A stretch of 64,000 bases of DNA from Aplectana chamaeleonis (lineage: Eukaryota > Nematoda > Chromadorea > Rhabditida > Cosmocercidae): the NCBI GenBank assembly GCA_029168955.1, contig JAPDOI010000289.1, positions 31,001-95,000 on the forward strand. Reading direction: 5' to 3'. A program made the translations under genes and the position numbers. The notes below the pieces were generated by a model. That model ran no database searches. It saw only the letters and a program-made list of their open reading frames with translations, and was not told the DNA's origin. Each line of letters begins with the position of its first letter. The first letter of the stretch is position 1. Shown one piece after another: positions 13,701 to 26,700 of the stretch.

Positions 13701-16700
13701 AGGGTGCGGGACCCAACTGGAAGTGCACCACGCGCCATGGAAAGTGTGCGGGACCCGACTGGAAGTGCGCCACGCACCATGTAAAGTGTGCGGGACCCAA
13801 CCGGAAGTGCGCCACGCTCCGTGTAAAGTGTGCCGGACCCAATTGGAAGTGTGCCATGCGCCGTGTAAAGTGTGCGGCAAGACTAGAAGTGCGCCACGCT
13901 CCGTGTAAAGTGCGCGGGCCCGACTGGAAGTTCGCCACGCGCCGTGGAAAGCGTGCGGGAACCGACTGGAAGTACGCCACGCGCCGTGTAAAATGTGCGG
14001 CCCGACTGGAAGTGGGCCACGCGCCGTGGAAAGTGTGCGGGCCCGGCTGGAAGTTCGCCACGCGCCGTGTAAACTGTGCGGGACCCGACTGGAAGTGCGC
14101 CACGCAGCGTGGAAAGTGTGCGGGGCCCGACTGCAAGTGCGCCACGCGCCGTGTAAAGTGTGCGGCAAGAGTGGAAGTGCGCCACGCGCCGTGGAAGGTG
14201 TGCGGGACCCGACTGGAAGTGCACCGCGCGCCGTGTAAAGTGTGCGGGACCCAACTGGAAGTGCGCCACGCGCCGTGTAAAGTGTTCGGGCCCGACTGGA
14301 AGTGCGCCACGCACCATGTAAAGTGTGCGGGACCCAACCGGAAGTGCGCCACGCGCCGTGTAAAGTGTGCGGCAAGACTGGATGTGCGCCACGCGCCGTG
14401 GAAGGTGTGCGGGACCCGACTTGAAGTGCACCACGCGCCGTGTAAAGTGTGCGGGACCCAACTGGAAGTGCGCCACGCGCCGTGGAAAGTGTGCGGGACC
14501 CGACTGGAAGTGCGCCACGCGCCGTGGAAAGTGTGCGGGACCTAACTGGCAGGGGGCCACGCGCCGTGTAAAGTGTGCGAACCCAACTGGAAGTGCGCCA
14601 CGCGCCGTGTAAAGTGTGCGGGACCCAATTGGAAGTGCGCCAAGCACCGTGTAAAGGGTGCGGGACCCAACTGGAAGTGCACAACGCGTCGTGGAAAGTG
14701 TGCGGAACCCGACTGGAAGTGCGCCACGCACCATGTAGTGTGCGGGACCCAATCGAAGTGCGCCACGCGCCGTGGAAAGTGTGCCGGACCCAATTGGAAG
14801 TGTGCCATGCGCCGTGTAAAGTGTGCGGGACCCAACTGGAAGTGCGCCACGCGCCGTGTAAAGTGTGCGGGCCCGACTGGAAGTTCGCCACGCGCCGTGT
14901 AAAGTGTGCGGGACCCAACTGGAAGTGCGTCACGCGCCGTGTAAAGTGTGCGGCAAGACTGGAAGTGCGCCACGCGCCGTGGAAAGTGTGCGAGACCTAA
15001 CTGGAAGTGCGCCACGCGCCGTGGAAAAAGTGCGGGACTTATTTGGCAGTGCGCCACGCGCAGTGTAAAGTGTGCGAACCCAACTGGAAGTGCGCCACGC
15101 GCCGTGTAAAGTGTGCGGGACCCAATCGGAAGCGCGCCAAGCGCCGTGTAAAGGGTGCGGGACCCAACTGGAAGTGCACCACGCGCCGTGGAAAGTGTGC
15201 GGACCCGACTGGAAGTGCGCCACGCACCATGTAAAGTGTGCGGGAGCCAACCGGAAGTGCGCCACGCTCCGTGTAAAGTGTGCCGGACCCAATTGGAAGT
15301 GTGCCATGCGCCGTGTAAAGTGTGCGGGACCCAACTGGAAGTGCGCCACGAGTCGTGTAAAGTGTGCGGGCCCGACTGGAAGTTCGCCACGCGCCTTGGA
15401 AAGCGTGCGGGAACCAACTGGAAGTGCGCCACGCGCCGTGTAAAATGTGCGGCCCGACTGGAAGTGCGCCACGCGCCGTGGAAAGTGTGCGGGACCCGAC
15501 TGGAAGTACGCCACGCGCAGTGTAAACTGTGCGGGACCCGACAAGAAGGGCGCCACGCACCGTGTAAAGTGTGCGGGACCCAACTGGAAGTGCGCCACGC
15601 GCGGTGAAAAGTGTGCGGGACCCCACTGGAAGTGCGTCACGCGCCGTGGAAAGTGTGCGGGACCCAGCTGGAAGTGCGCCACGCGCCGTGGAAAGTGTGC
15701 GGGACCCGACTGGAAGTACGCCACGCGCGGTGTAAACTGTGCGGGACCCGACTGGAAGTGCACCACGCACCGTGGAAAGTGTGCGGGGCCCGACTGCAAG
15801 TGCCCCACGCGCCGTGTGAAGTGTGCGGCAAGACTGGAAGTGTGCCACGCGCCGTGGAAGGTGTGCGGGACCCGACTGGAAGTGCACCACGCGCCGTGTA
15901 AAGTGTGCGGGACCCAACTGGAAGTGCGCCACGCGCCGTGGAAAGTGTGCGGGACCTGACTGGAAGTGCGACACGCGCCGTGGAAAGTGTGCGGGACCTA
16001 ACTGGCAGTGCGCCACGCGCCGTGTAAAGTGTGCGAACCCAACTGGAAGTGCACCACGCGCCGTGGAAAGCGTGCGGGACCCAATCGGAAGTGGGCCAAG
16101 CGCCGTGTAAAGGGTGCGGGACCCAACTGGAAGTGCACCACGCGCCGTGGAAAGTGTGCGGGACCCGACTGGAAGTGCGCCACGCCCGTCGAAAGTGAGC
16201 GGGACCTAACTGGAAGTGCGCCATGCGCCGTGTAATGTGTGCGGGACCCAATCGGAAGCGGGCCAAGCGCCGTGTAAAGGGTGCGGGACCCAACTGGAAG
16301 TGCACCACGCGCCGTGGAAAGTGTGCGGGACCCGACTGGAAGTGCGTCACGCACCATGTAAAGTGTGAGGGACCCAACCGGAAGTGCGCCACGCGCCATG
16401 GAAAGTGTGCGGGACCCGACTGGAAGTACGCCACGCGCCGTGTAAACTGTGCGGGACCCGACTGGAAGTGCGCCACGCAGCGTGGAAAGTGTGCGGGGCC
16501 CGACTGCAAGTGCGCCACGCGCCGTGTAAAGTGTGCGGCAAGAATGGAAGTGCGCCACGCGCCGTGGAAGGTGTGCGGGACCCGACTGGAAGTGCACCGC
16601 GCGCCGTGTAAAGTGTGCGGGACCCAACTGGAAGTGCGCCACGCGCCGTGTAAAGTGTGCGGGCCCGACTGGAAGTTCGCCACGCGCCGTGTAAAGTGTG

Positions 16701-19700
16701 CGGGACCCAACTGGAAGTGCGTCACGCGCCGTGTAAAGTGTGCGGCAAGACTGGAAGTGCGCCACGCGCCGTGGAAAGTGTGTGGGACCCGACTGGAAGT
16801 GCGCCACGCCCGTCGAAAGTGAGCGGGACCTAACTGGAAGTGCGCCATGCGCCGTGTAAAGGGTGCGGGACCCAACTGGAAGTGCACCACGCGCCATGGA
16901 AAGTGTGCGGGACCCGACTGGAAGTGCGCCACGCACCATGTAAAGTGTGCGGGACCCAACTGGAAGTGCGCCACGCGCGGTGAAAAGTGTGCGGGACCCC
17001 ACTGGAAGTGCGTCACGCGCCGTGGAAAGTGTGCGGGACCCAGCTGGAAGTGCGCCCCGCGCCGTGGAAAGTGTGCGGGACCCGACTGGAAGTACGCCAC
17101 GCGCGGTGTAAACTGTGCGGGACCCGACTGGAAGTGCACCACGCACCGTGGAAAGTGTGCGGGGCCCGACTGCAAGTGCCCCACGCGCCGTGTGAAGTGT
17201 GCGGCAAGACTGGAAGTGTGCCACGCGCCGTGGAAGGTGTGCGGGACCCGACTGGAAGTGCACCACGCGCCGTGTAAAGTGTGCGGGACCCAACTGGAAG
17301 TGCGCCACGCGCCGTGGAAAGTGTGCGGGACCTGACTGGAAGTGCGACACGCGCCGTGGAAAGTGTGCGGGACCTAACTGGCAGTGCGCCACGCGCCGTG
17401 TAAAGTGTGCGAACCCAACTGGAAGTGCACCACGCGCCGTGGAAAGCGTGCGGGACCCAATCGGAAGTGGGCCAAGCGCCGTGTAAAGGGTGCGGGACCC
17501 AACTGGAAGTGCACCACGCGCCGTGGAAAGTGTGCGGGACCCGACTGGAAGTGCGCCACGCCCGTCGAAAGTGAGCGGGACCTAACTGGAAGTGCGCCAT
17601 GCGCCGTGTAATGTGCGGGACCCAATCGGAAGCGGGCCAGGCGCCGTGTAAAGGCTGCGGGACCCGCCTGGAAGTGCACCACGGGCCGTGGAAAGTGTGC
17701 GGGACCCGACTGGAAGTGCGTCACGCACCATGTAAAGTGTGAGGGACCCATCCGGAAGTGCGCCACGCGCCATGGAAAGTGTGCGGGACCCGACTGGAAG
17801 TACGCCACGCGCCGTGTAAACTGTGCGGACCCGACTGGAAGTGCGCCACGCAGCGTGGAAAGTGTGCGGGCCCGACTGCGCGCGCCACGCGCCGTGTAAA
17901 GTGTGCGGCAAGAATGGAAGTGCGCCACGCGCCGTGGAAGGTGTGCGGGACCCGACTGGAAGTGCACCGCGCGCCGTGTAAAGTGTGCGGGACCCAACTG
18001 GAAGTGCGCCACGCGCCGTGTAAAGTGTGCGGCCCGACTGGAAGTTCGCCACGCGCCGTGTAAAGTGTGCGGGACCCAACTGGAAGTGCGTCACGCGCCG
18101 TGTAAAGTGTGCGGCAAGACTGGAAGTGCGCCACGCGCCGTGGAAAGTGTGTGGGACCCGACTGGAAGTGCGCCACGCCCGTCGAAAGTGAGCGGGACCT
18201 AACTGGAAGTGCGCCATGCGCCGTGTAATGTGTGCGGGACCCAATCGGAAGTGGGCCAAGCGCCGTGTAAAGGGTGCGGGACCCGACTGGAAGTGCGCCA
18301 CGCACCATGTAAAGTGTGCGGGACCCAACCGGAAGTGCGCCACGCCCGTGTAAAGTGTGCCGGACCCAATGGAAGTGTGCCATGCGCCGTGTAAAGTGTG
18401 CGGCAAGACTAGAAGTGCGCCACGCCCGTGTAAAGTGCGCGGGCCCGACTGGAAGTCCGCCACGCGCCGTGGAAAGCGTGCGGGAACCGACTGAAAGTAC
18501 GCCACGCGCCGTGTAAAATGTGCGGCCCGACTGGAAGTGGGCCACGCGCCGTGGAAAGTGTGCGGGACCCGACAAGAAGTGCGTCACGCGCCGTGGAAAG
18601 TGTGCGGGACCCAGCTGGAAGTACGCCACGCGCCGTGTAAACTGTGCGGGACCCGACTGGAAGCGCGCCACGCAGCGTGGAAAGTGTGCGGGGCTCGACT
18701 GCAAGTGCGCCACGCGCCGTGTAAAGTGTGCGGGACCCAACTGGAAGTGCGCCACGCGCCGTGGAAGGTGTGCGGGACCCGACTTGAAGTGCACCACGCG
18801 CGGTGAAAAGTGTGCGGGACCCCACTGGAAGTGCGTCACGCGCCGTGGAAAGTGTGCGGACCCAGCTGGAAGTGCGCCACGCGCCGTGGAAAGTGTGCGG
18901 ACCCGACTGGAAGTACGCCACGCGCGGTGTAAACTGTGCGGGACCCGACTGGAAGTGCACCACGCACCGTGGAAAGTGTGCGGGCCCGACTGCAAGTGCC
19001 CCACGCGCCGTGTGAAGTGTGCGGCAAGACTGGAAGTGTGCCACGCGCCGTGGAAGGTGTGCGGGACCCGACTGGAAGTGCACCACGCGCCGTGTAAAGT
19101 GTGCGGGACCCAACTGGAAGTGCGCCACGCGCCGTGGAAAGTGTGCGGGACCTGAGTGGAAGTGCGTCACGCGCCGTGGAAACTGTGCGGACCTAACTGG
19201 CAGTGCGCCACGCGCCGTGTAAAGTGTGCGAACCCAACTGGAAGTGCACCACGCGCCGTGGAAAGCGTGCGGGACCCAATCGGAAGTGGGCCAAGCGCCG
19301 TGTAAAGGGTGCGGGACCCAACTGGAAGTGCACCACGCGCCGTGGAAAGTGTGCGGGACCCGACTGGAAGTGCGCCACGCCCGTCGAAAGTGAGCGGGAC
19401 CTAACTGGAAGTGCGCCATGCGCCGTGTAATGTGTGCGGGACCCAATCGGAAGCGGGCCAAGCGCCGTGTAAAGGGTGCGGGACCCAACTGGAAGTGCAC
19501 CACGCGCCGTGGAAAGTGTGCGGGACCCGACTGGAAGTGCGCCACGCACCATGTAAAGTGTGAGGGACCCAACCGGAAGTGCGCCACGCGCCATGGAAAG
19601 TGTGCGGGACCCGACTGGAAGTACGCCACGCGCCGTGTAAACTGTGCGGGACCCGACTGGAAGTGCGCCACGCAGCGTGGAAAGTGTGCGGGGCCCGACT

Positions 19701-20700
19701 GCAAGTGCGCCACGCGCCGTGTAAAGTGTGCGGCAAGAATGGAAGTGCGCCACGCGCCGTGGAAGGTGTGCGGGACCCGACTGGAAGTGCACCGCGCGCC
19801 GTGTAAAGTGTGCGGGACCCAACTGGAAGTGCGCCACGCGCCGTGTAAAGTGTGCGGGCCCGACTGGAAGTTCGCCACGCGCCGTGTAAAGTGTGCGGGA
19901 CCCAACTGGAAGTGCGTCACGCGCCGTGTAAAGTGTGCGGCAAGACTGGAAGTGCGCCACGCGCCGTGGAAAGTGTGTGGGACCCGACTGGAAGTGCGCC
20001 ACGCCCGTCGAAAGTGAGCGGGACCTAACTGGAAGTGCGCCATGCGCCGTGTAATGTGTGCGGGACCTAATCGGAAGTGGGCCAAGCGCCGTGTAAAGGG
20101 TGCGGGACCCAACTGGAAGTGCACCACGCGCCATGGAAAGTGTGCGGGACCCGACTGGAAGTGCGCCACGCACCATGTAAAGTGTGCGGGACCCAACCGG
20201 AAGTGCGCCACGCTCCGTGTAAAGTGTGCCGGACCCAATTGGAAGTGTGCCATGCGCCGTGTAAAGTGTGCGGCAAGACTAGAAGTGCGCCACGCTCCGT
20301 GTAAAGTGCGCGGGCCCGACTGGAAGTTCGCCACGCGCCGTGGAAAGCGTGCGGGAACCGACTGGAAGTACGCCACGCGCCGTGTAAAATGTGCGGCCCG
20401 ACTGGAAGTGGGCCACGCGCCGTGGAAAGTGTGCGGGACCCGACAAGAAGTGCGTCACGCGCCGTGGAAAGTGTGCGGGACCCAGCTGGAAGTACGCCAC
20501 GCGCCGTGTAAACTGTGCGGGACCCGACTGGAAGTGCGCCACGCAGCGTGGAAAGTGTGCGGGGCTCGACTGCAAGTGCGCCACGCGCCGTGTAAAGTGT
20601 GCGGCAAGACTGGAAGTGCGCCACGCGCCGTGGAAGGTGTGCGGGACCCGACTTGAAGTGCACCACGCGCCGTGTAAAGTGTGCGGGACCCAACTGGAAG
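7800..20700. repeat. Satellite 2 higher-order block A (about 3.2-kb period)
   Basis: Marker units recur in the same order at long range. The run containing GTGTAATGTG followed by ACCCAATCGGAAGCGGG sits near 16225 and again near 19420, about 3195 bp apart, with only one visible base difference over the first 170 bp or so. Related runs start near 8000, 11170 and 13025. Shorter steps of about 620 bp (roughly 15 units) separate the GTGTAATGTG markers at 8000/8620, 11173/11789 and 13030/13651. The boundaries of this block are approximate. Confidence 0.7.
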
Positions 20701-23700
20701 TGCGCCACGCGCCGTGGAAAGTGTGCGGGACCCGACTGGAAGTGCGCCACGCGCCGTGGAAAGTGTGCGGGACCTAACTGGCAGTGCGCCACGCGCCGTG
20801 TAAAGTGTGCGAACCCAACTGGAAGTGCGCCACGCGCCGTGTAAAGTGTGCGGGACCCAATTGGAAGTGCGCCAAGCACCGTGTAAAGGGTGCGGGACCC
20901 AACTGGAAGTGCACAACGCGTCGTGGAAAGTGTGCGGAACCCGACTGGAAGTGCGCCACGCACCATGTAAAGTGTGCGGGACCCAATCGGAAGTGCGCGA
21001 CGCTCCGTGTAAAGTGTGCCGGACCCAATTGGAAGTGTGCCATGCGCCGTGTAAAGTGTGCGGGACCCAACTGGAAGTGCGCCACGCGCCGTGTAAAGTG
21101 TGCGGGCCCGACTGGAAGTTCGCCACGCGCCGTGTAAAGTGTGCGGGACCCAACTGGAAGTGCGTCACGCGCCGTGTAAAGTGTGCGGCAAGACTGGAAG
21201 TGCGCCACGCGCCGTGGAAAGTGTGCGAGACCTAACTGGAAGTGCGCCACGCGCAGTGGAAAGTGTGCGGGACCCGACTGGAAGTGCGCCACGCGCCGTG
21301 GAAAGTGTGCGGGACTTATTTGGCAGTGCGCCACGCGCAGTGTAAAGTGTGCGAACCCAACTGGAAGTGCGCCACGCGCCGTGTAAAGTGTGCGGGACCC
21401 AATCGGAAGCGCGCCAAGCGCCGTGTAAAGGGTGCGGGACCCAACTGGAAGTGCACCACGCGCCGTGGAAAGTGTGCGGGACCCGACTGGAAGTGCGCCA
21501 CGCACCATGTAAAGTGTGCGGAGCCGACCGGAGGTGCGCCACGCTCCGTGTAAAGTGTGCCGGACCCAATTGGAAGTGTGCCATGCGCCGTGTAAAGTGT
21601 GCGGGACCCAACTGGAAGTGCGCCACGAGTCGTGTAAAGTGTGCGGGCCCGACTGGAAGTTCGCCACGCGCCTTGGAAAGCGTGCGGAACCAACTGGAAG
21701 TGCGCCACGCGCCGTGTAAAATGTGCGGCCCGACTGGAAGTGCGCCACGCGCCGTGGAAAGTGTGCGGGACCCGACTGGAAGTACGCCACGCGCAGTGTA
21801 AACTGTGCGGGACCCGACAAGAAGTGCGCCACGCACCGTGTAAAGTGTGCGGGACCCAACTGGAAGTGCGCCACGCGCGGTGAAAGTGCGGGACCCCACT
21901 GGAAGTGCGTCACGCGCCGTGGAAAGTGTGCGGGACCCAGCTGGAAGTGCGCCACGCGCCGTGGAAAGTGTGCGCGACCCGACTGGAAGTACGCCACGCG
22001 CGGTGTAAACTGTGCGGGACCCGACTGGAAGTGCACCACGCACCGTGGAAAGTGTGCGGGGCCCGACTGCAAGTGCCCCACGCACCCTGTGAAGTGTGCG
22101 GCAAGACTGGAAGTGCGCCACGCGCCGTGGAAGGTGTGCGGGACCCGACTGGAAGTGCACCACGCGCCGTGTAAAGTGTGCGGGACCCAACTGGAAGTGC
22201 GCCACGCGCCGTGGAAAGTGTGCGGGACCCGACTGGAAGTGCGACACGCGCCGTGGAAAGTGTGCGGGACCTAACTGGCAGTGCGCCACGCGCCGTGTGA
22301 AGTGTGCGAACCCAACTGGAAGTGCGACACGCGCCGTGTAAAGTGTGCGGGACCCTATAGAAAGTGCGCCAAGCACGGTGTAAAGTGTGCGGGATTTAAC
22401 TGGCAGTGCGCCACGCGCCGTGTAAAGTGTGCGAACCCAACTGGAAGTGCGCCGCGCGCCGTGTAAAGTGTGCGGGACCCAATAGGAAGTGCGCCAAGCA
22501 CGGTGTAAAGGGTGCGGGACCCAACTGGAAGTGCACCACGCACCTTGTAAAGTGAGCGGGGCCAACCCCGGAAGTGCGCCACGCCCGCGTAAAGTGTGCC
22601 GGACCCAATTGGAAGTGTGCCATGCGCCGTGTAAAGTGTGCGGACCCAACTGGAAGTGCGCCTAGCGCCGTGTGAAGTGTGCGGGACCCAACTGGAAGTG
22701 CGCCACGCGCAGTGAAAAGTGTGCGGGACCCCACTGGAAGTGCGTCACGCGCCATGGAAAGTGTGCGGGACCCAGCTGGAAGTGCGCCCCGCGCCGTGGA
22801 AAGTGTGCGGGACCCGACTGGAAGTACGCCACGCGCCGTGTAAACTGTGCGGGACCCGACTGGAAGTGCGCCACGCACCGTGGAAAGCGTGCGGGGCCCG
22901 ACTGCAAGTGCCCCACGCGCCGTGTGAAGTGTGCGGCAAGACTGGAAGTGCGCCACGCGCCGTGGAAGGTGTGCGGGACCCGACTGGAAGTGCACCACGC
23001 GCCGTGTAAAGTGTGCGGGACCCAACTGGAAGTGCGCCACGCGCCGTGGAAAGTGTGCGGGACCCGACTGGAAGTGCGCCACGCGCCGGGTAAAGTGTGC
23101 GAACCAAACTGGAAGTGCGCCACGCGCCGTGTAAAGTGTGCGGGACCCAATTGGAAGTGCGCCAAGCACCGTGTAAAGGGTGCGGGACCCAAGTGGAAGT
23201 GCACAGCGCGTCGAGGAAAGTGTGCGGAACCCGACTTGAAGTGCACCACGCGCCGTGTAAAGTGTGCGGGACCCAACTGGAAGTGCGCCACGCGCCGTGG
23301 AAAGTGTGCGGGCCCCGACTGGAAGTGCGCCACGCGCCGTGGAAAGTGTGCGGGACCTAACTGGCAGTGCGCCACGCGCCGTGTAAAGTGTGCGAACCCA
23401 ACTGGAAGTGCGCCACGCGCCGTGTAAAGTGTGCGGGACCCAATAGAAGTGCGCCAAGCACGGTGTAAAGGGTGCGGGACCCAACTGGAAGTGCACCACG
23501 CACCATGTAAAGTGTGCGGACCAACCCGGAAGTGCGCCACGCTCCGCGTAAAGTGTGCCGGACCCACTGGAAGTGTGCCATGCGCCGTGTAAAGTGTGCG
23601 GGACCCAACTGGAAGTGCGCCTAGCGCCGTGTGAAGTGTGCGGGACCCAACTGGAAGTGCGCCACGCGCGGTGAAAAGTGTGCGGGACCCCACTGGAAGA

Positions 23701-26700
23701 GCGTCACGCGCCATGGAAAGTGTGCGGGACCCAGCTGGAAGTGCGCCACGCGCCGTGGAAAGTGTGCGGGACCCGACTGGAAGTACGCCACGCGCCGTGT
23801 AAACTGTGCGGGACCCGACAAGAAGTGCGCCACGCACCGTGTAAAGTGTGCGGGACCCAACTGGAAGTGCGCCACGCGCGGTGAAAAGTGTGCGGGACCC
23901 CACTGGAAGTGCGTCACGCGCCGTGGAAAGTGTGCGGGACCCAGCTGGAAGTACGCCACGCGCCGTGTAAACTGTGCGGGACCCGACTGGAAGTGCGCCA
24001 CGCAGCGTGGAAAGTGTGCGGGGCTCGACTGCAAGTGCGCCACGCGCCGTGTAAAGTGTGCGGCAAGACTGGAAGTGCGCCACGCGCCGTGGAAGGTGTG
24101 CGGGACCCGACTTGAAGTGCACCACGCGCCGTGTAAAGTGTGCGGGACCCAACTGGAAGTGCGCCACGCGCCGTGGAAAGTGTGCGGGACCCGACTGGAA
24201 GTGCGCCACGCGCCGTGGAAAGTGTGCGGGACCTAACTGGCGGTGCGCCACGCGCCGTGTAAAGTGTGCGAACCCAACTGGAAGTGCGCCACGCGCCGTG
24301 TAAAGTGTGCCGGGACCCAGCGCCAACACCGTGTAAAGGGTGCGGGACCCAACTGGAAGTGCACAACGCGTCGTGGAAAGTGTGCGGAACCCGACTGGAA
24401 GTGCGCCACGCACCATGTAAAGTGTGCGGGACCCAATCGGAAGTGCGCGACGCTCCGTGTAAAGTGTGCCGGACCCACTGGAAGTGTGCCATGCGCCGTG
24501 TAAAGTGTGCGGGACCCAACTGGAAGTGCGCCACGCGCCGTGTAAAGTGTGCGGGCCCGACTGGAAGTTCGCCACGCGCCGTGTAAAGTGTGCGGGACCC
24601 AACTGGAAGTGCGTCACGCGCCGTGTAAAGTGTGCGGCAAGACTGGAAGTGCGCCACGCGCCGTGGAAAGTGTGCGAGACCTAACTGGAAGTGCGCCACG
24701 CGCAGTGGAAAGTGTGCGGGACCCGACTGGAAGTGCGCCACGCGCCGTGGAAAGTGTGCGGGACTTATTTGGCAGTGCGCCACGCGCAGCGTAAAGTGTG
24801 CGAACCCAACTGGAAGTGCGCCACGCGCCGTGTAAAGTGTGCGGGACCCAATCGGAAGCGCGCCAAGCGCCGTGTAAAGGGTGCGGGACCCAACTGGAAG
24901 TGCACCACGCGCCGTGGAAAGTGTGCGGGACCCGACTGGAAGTGCGCCACGCACCATGTAAAGTGTGCGGGAGCCAACCGGAAGTGCGCCACGCTCCGTG
25001 TAAAGTGTGCCGGACCCAATTGGAAGTGTGCCATGCGCCGTGTAAAGTGTGCGGGACCCAACTGGAAGTGCGCCACGAGTCGTGTAAAGTGTGCGGGCCC
25101 GACTGGAAGTTCGCCACGCGCCTTGGAAAGCGTGCGGGAACCAACTGGAAGTGCGCCACGCGCCGTGTAAAATGTGCGGCCCGACTGGAAGTGCGCCACG
25201 CGCCGTGGAAAGTGTGCGGGACCCGACTGGAAGTACGCCACGCGCAGTGTAAACTGTGCGGGACCCGACAAGAAGTGCGCCACGCACCGTGTAAAGTGTG
25301 CGGGACCCAACTGGAAGTGCGCCACGCGCGGTGAAAAGTGTGCGGGACCCCACTGGAAGTGCGTCACGCGCCGTGGAAAGTGTGCGGGACCCAGCTGGAA
25401 GTGCGCCACGCGCCGTGGAAAGTGTGCGGGACCCGACTGGAAGTACGCCACGCGCGGTGTAAACTGTGCGGGACCCGACTGGAAGTGCACCACGCACCGT
25501 GGAAAGTGTGCGGGGCCCGACTGCAAGTGCCCCACGCACCCTGTGAAGTGTGCGGCAAGACTGGAAGTGCGCCACGCGCCGTGGAAGGTGTGCGGGGCCC
25601 GACTGGAAGTGCACCACGCGCCGTGTAAAGTGTGCGGGACCCAACTGGAAGTGCGCCACGCGCCGTGGAAAGTGTGCGGGACCTGACTGGAAGTGCGACA
25701 CGCGCCGTGGAAAGTGTGCGGGACCTAACTGGCAGTGCGCCACGCGCCGTGTGAAGTGTGCGAACCCAACTGGAAGTGCGACACGCGCCGTGTAAAGTGT
25801 GCGGGACCCTATAGAAAGTGCGCCAAGCACGGTGTAAAGTGTGCGGGATTTAACTGGCAGTGCACCACGCGCCGTGTAAAGTGTGCGAACCCAACTGGAA
25901 GTGCGCCGCGCGCCGTGTAAAGTGTGCGGGACCCAATAGGAAGTGCGCCAAGCACGGTGTAAAGGGTGCGGGACCCAACTGGAAGTGCACCACGCACCTT
26001 GTAAAGTGTGCGGGACCAACCCCGGAAGTGCGCCACGCTCCGCGTAAAGTGTGCCGGACCCAATTGGAAGTGTGCCATGCGCCGTGTAAAGTGTGCGGGA
26101 CCCAACTGGAAGTGCGCCTAGCGCCGTGTGAAGTGTGCGGGACCCAACTGGAAGTGCGCCACGCGCGGTGAAAAGTGTGCGGGACCCCACTGGAAGTGCG
26201 TCACGCGCCATGGAAAGTGTGCGGGACCCAGCTGGAAGTGCGCCCCGCGCCGTGGAAAGTGTGCGGGACCCGACTGGAAGTACGCCACGCGCCGTGTAAA
26301 CTGTGCGGGACCCGACTGGAAGTGCGCCACGCACCGTGGAAAGCGTGCGGGGCCCGACTGCAAGTGCCCCACGCGCCGTGTGAAGTGTGCGGCAAGACTG
26401 GAAGTGCGCCACGCGCCGTGGAAGGTGTGCGGGACCCGACTGGAAGTGCACCACGCGCCGTGTAAAGTGTGCGGGACCCAACTGGAAGTGCGCCACGCGC
26501 CGTGGAAAGTGTGCGGGACCCGACTGGAAGTGCGCCACGCGCCGTGTAAAGTGTGCGAACCAAACTGGAAGTGCGCCACGCGCCGTGTAAAGTGTGCGGG
26601 ACCCAATTGGAAGTGCGCCAAGCACCGTGTAAAGGGTGCGGGACCCAACTGGAAGTGCACAACGCGTCGTGGAAAGTGTGCGGAACCCGACTTGAAGTGC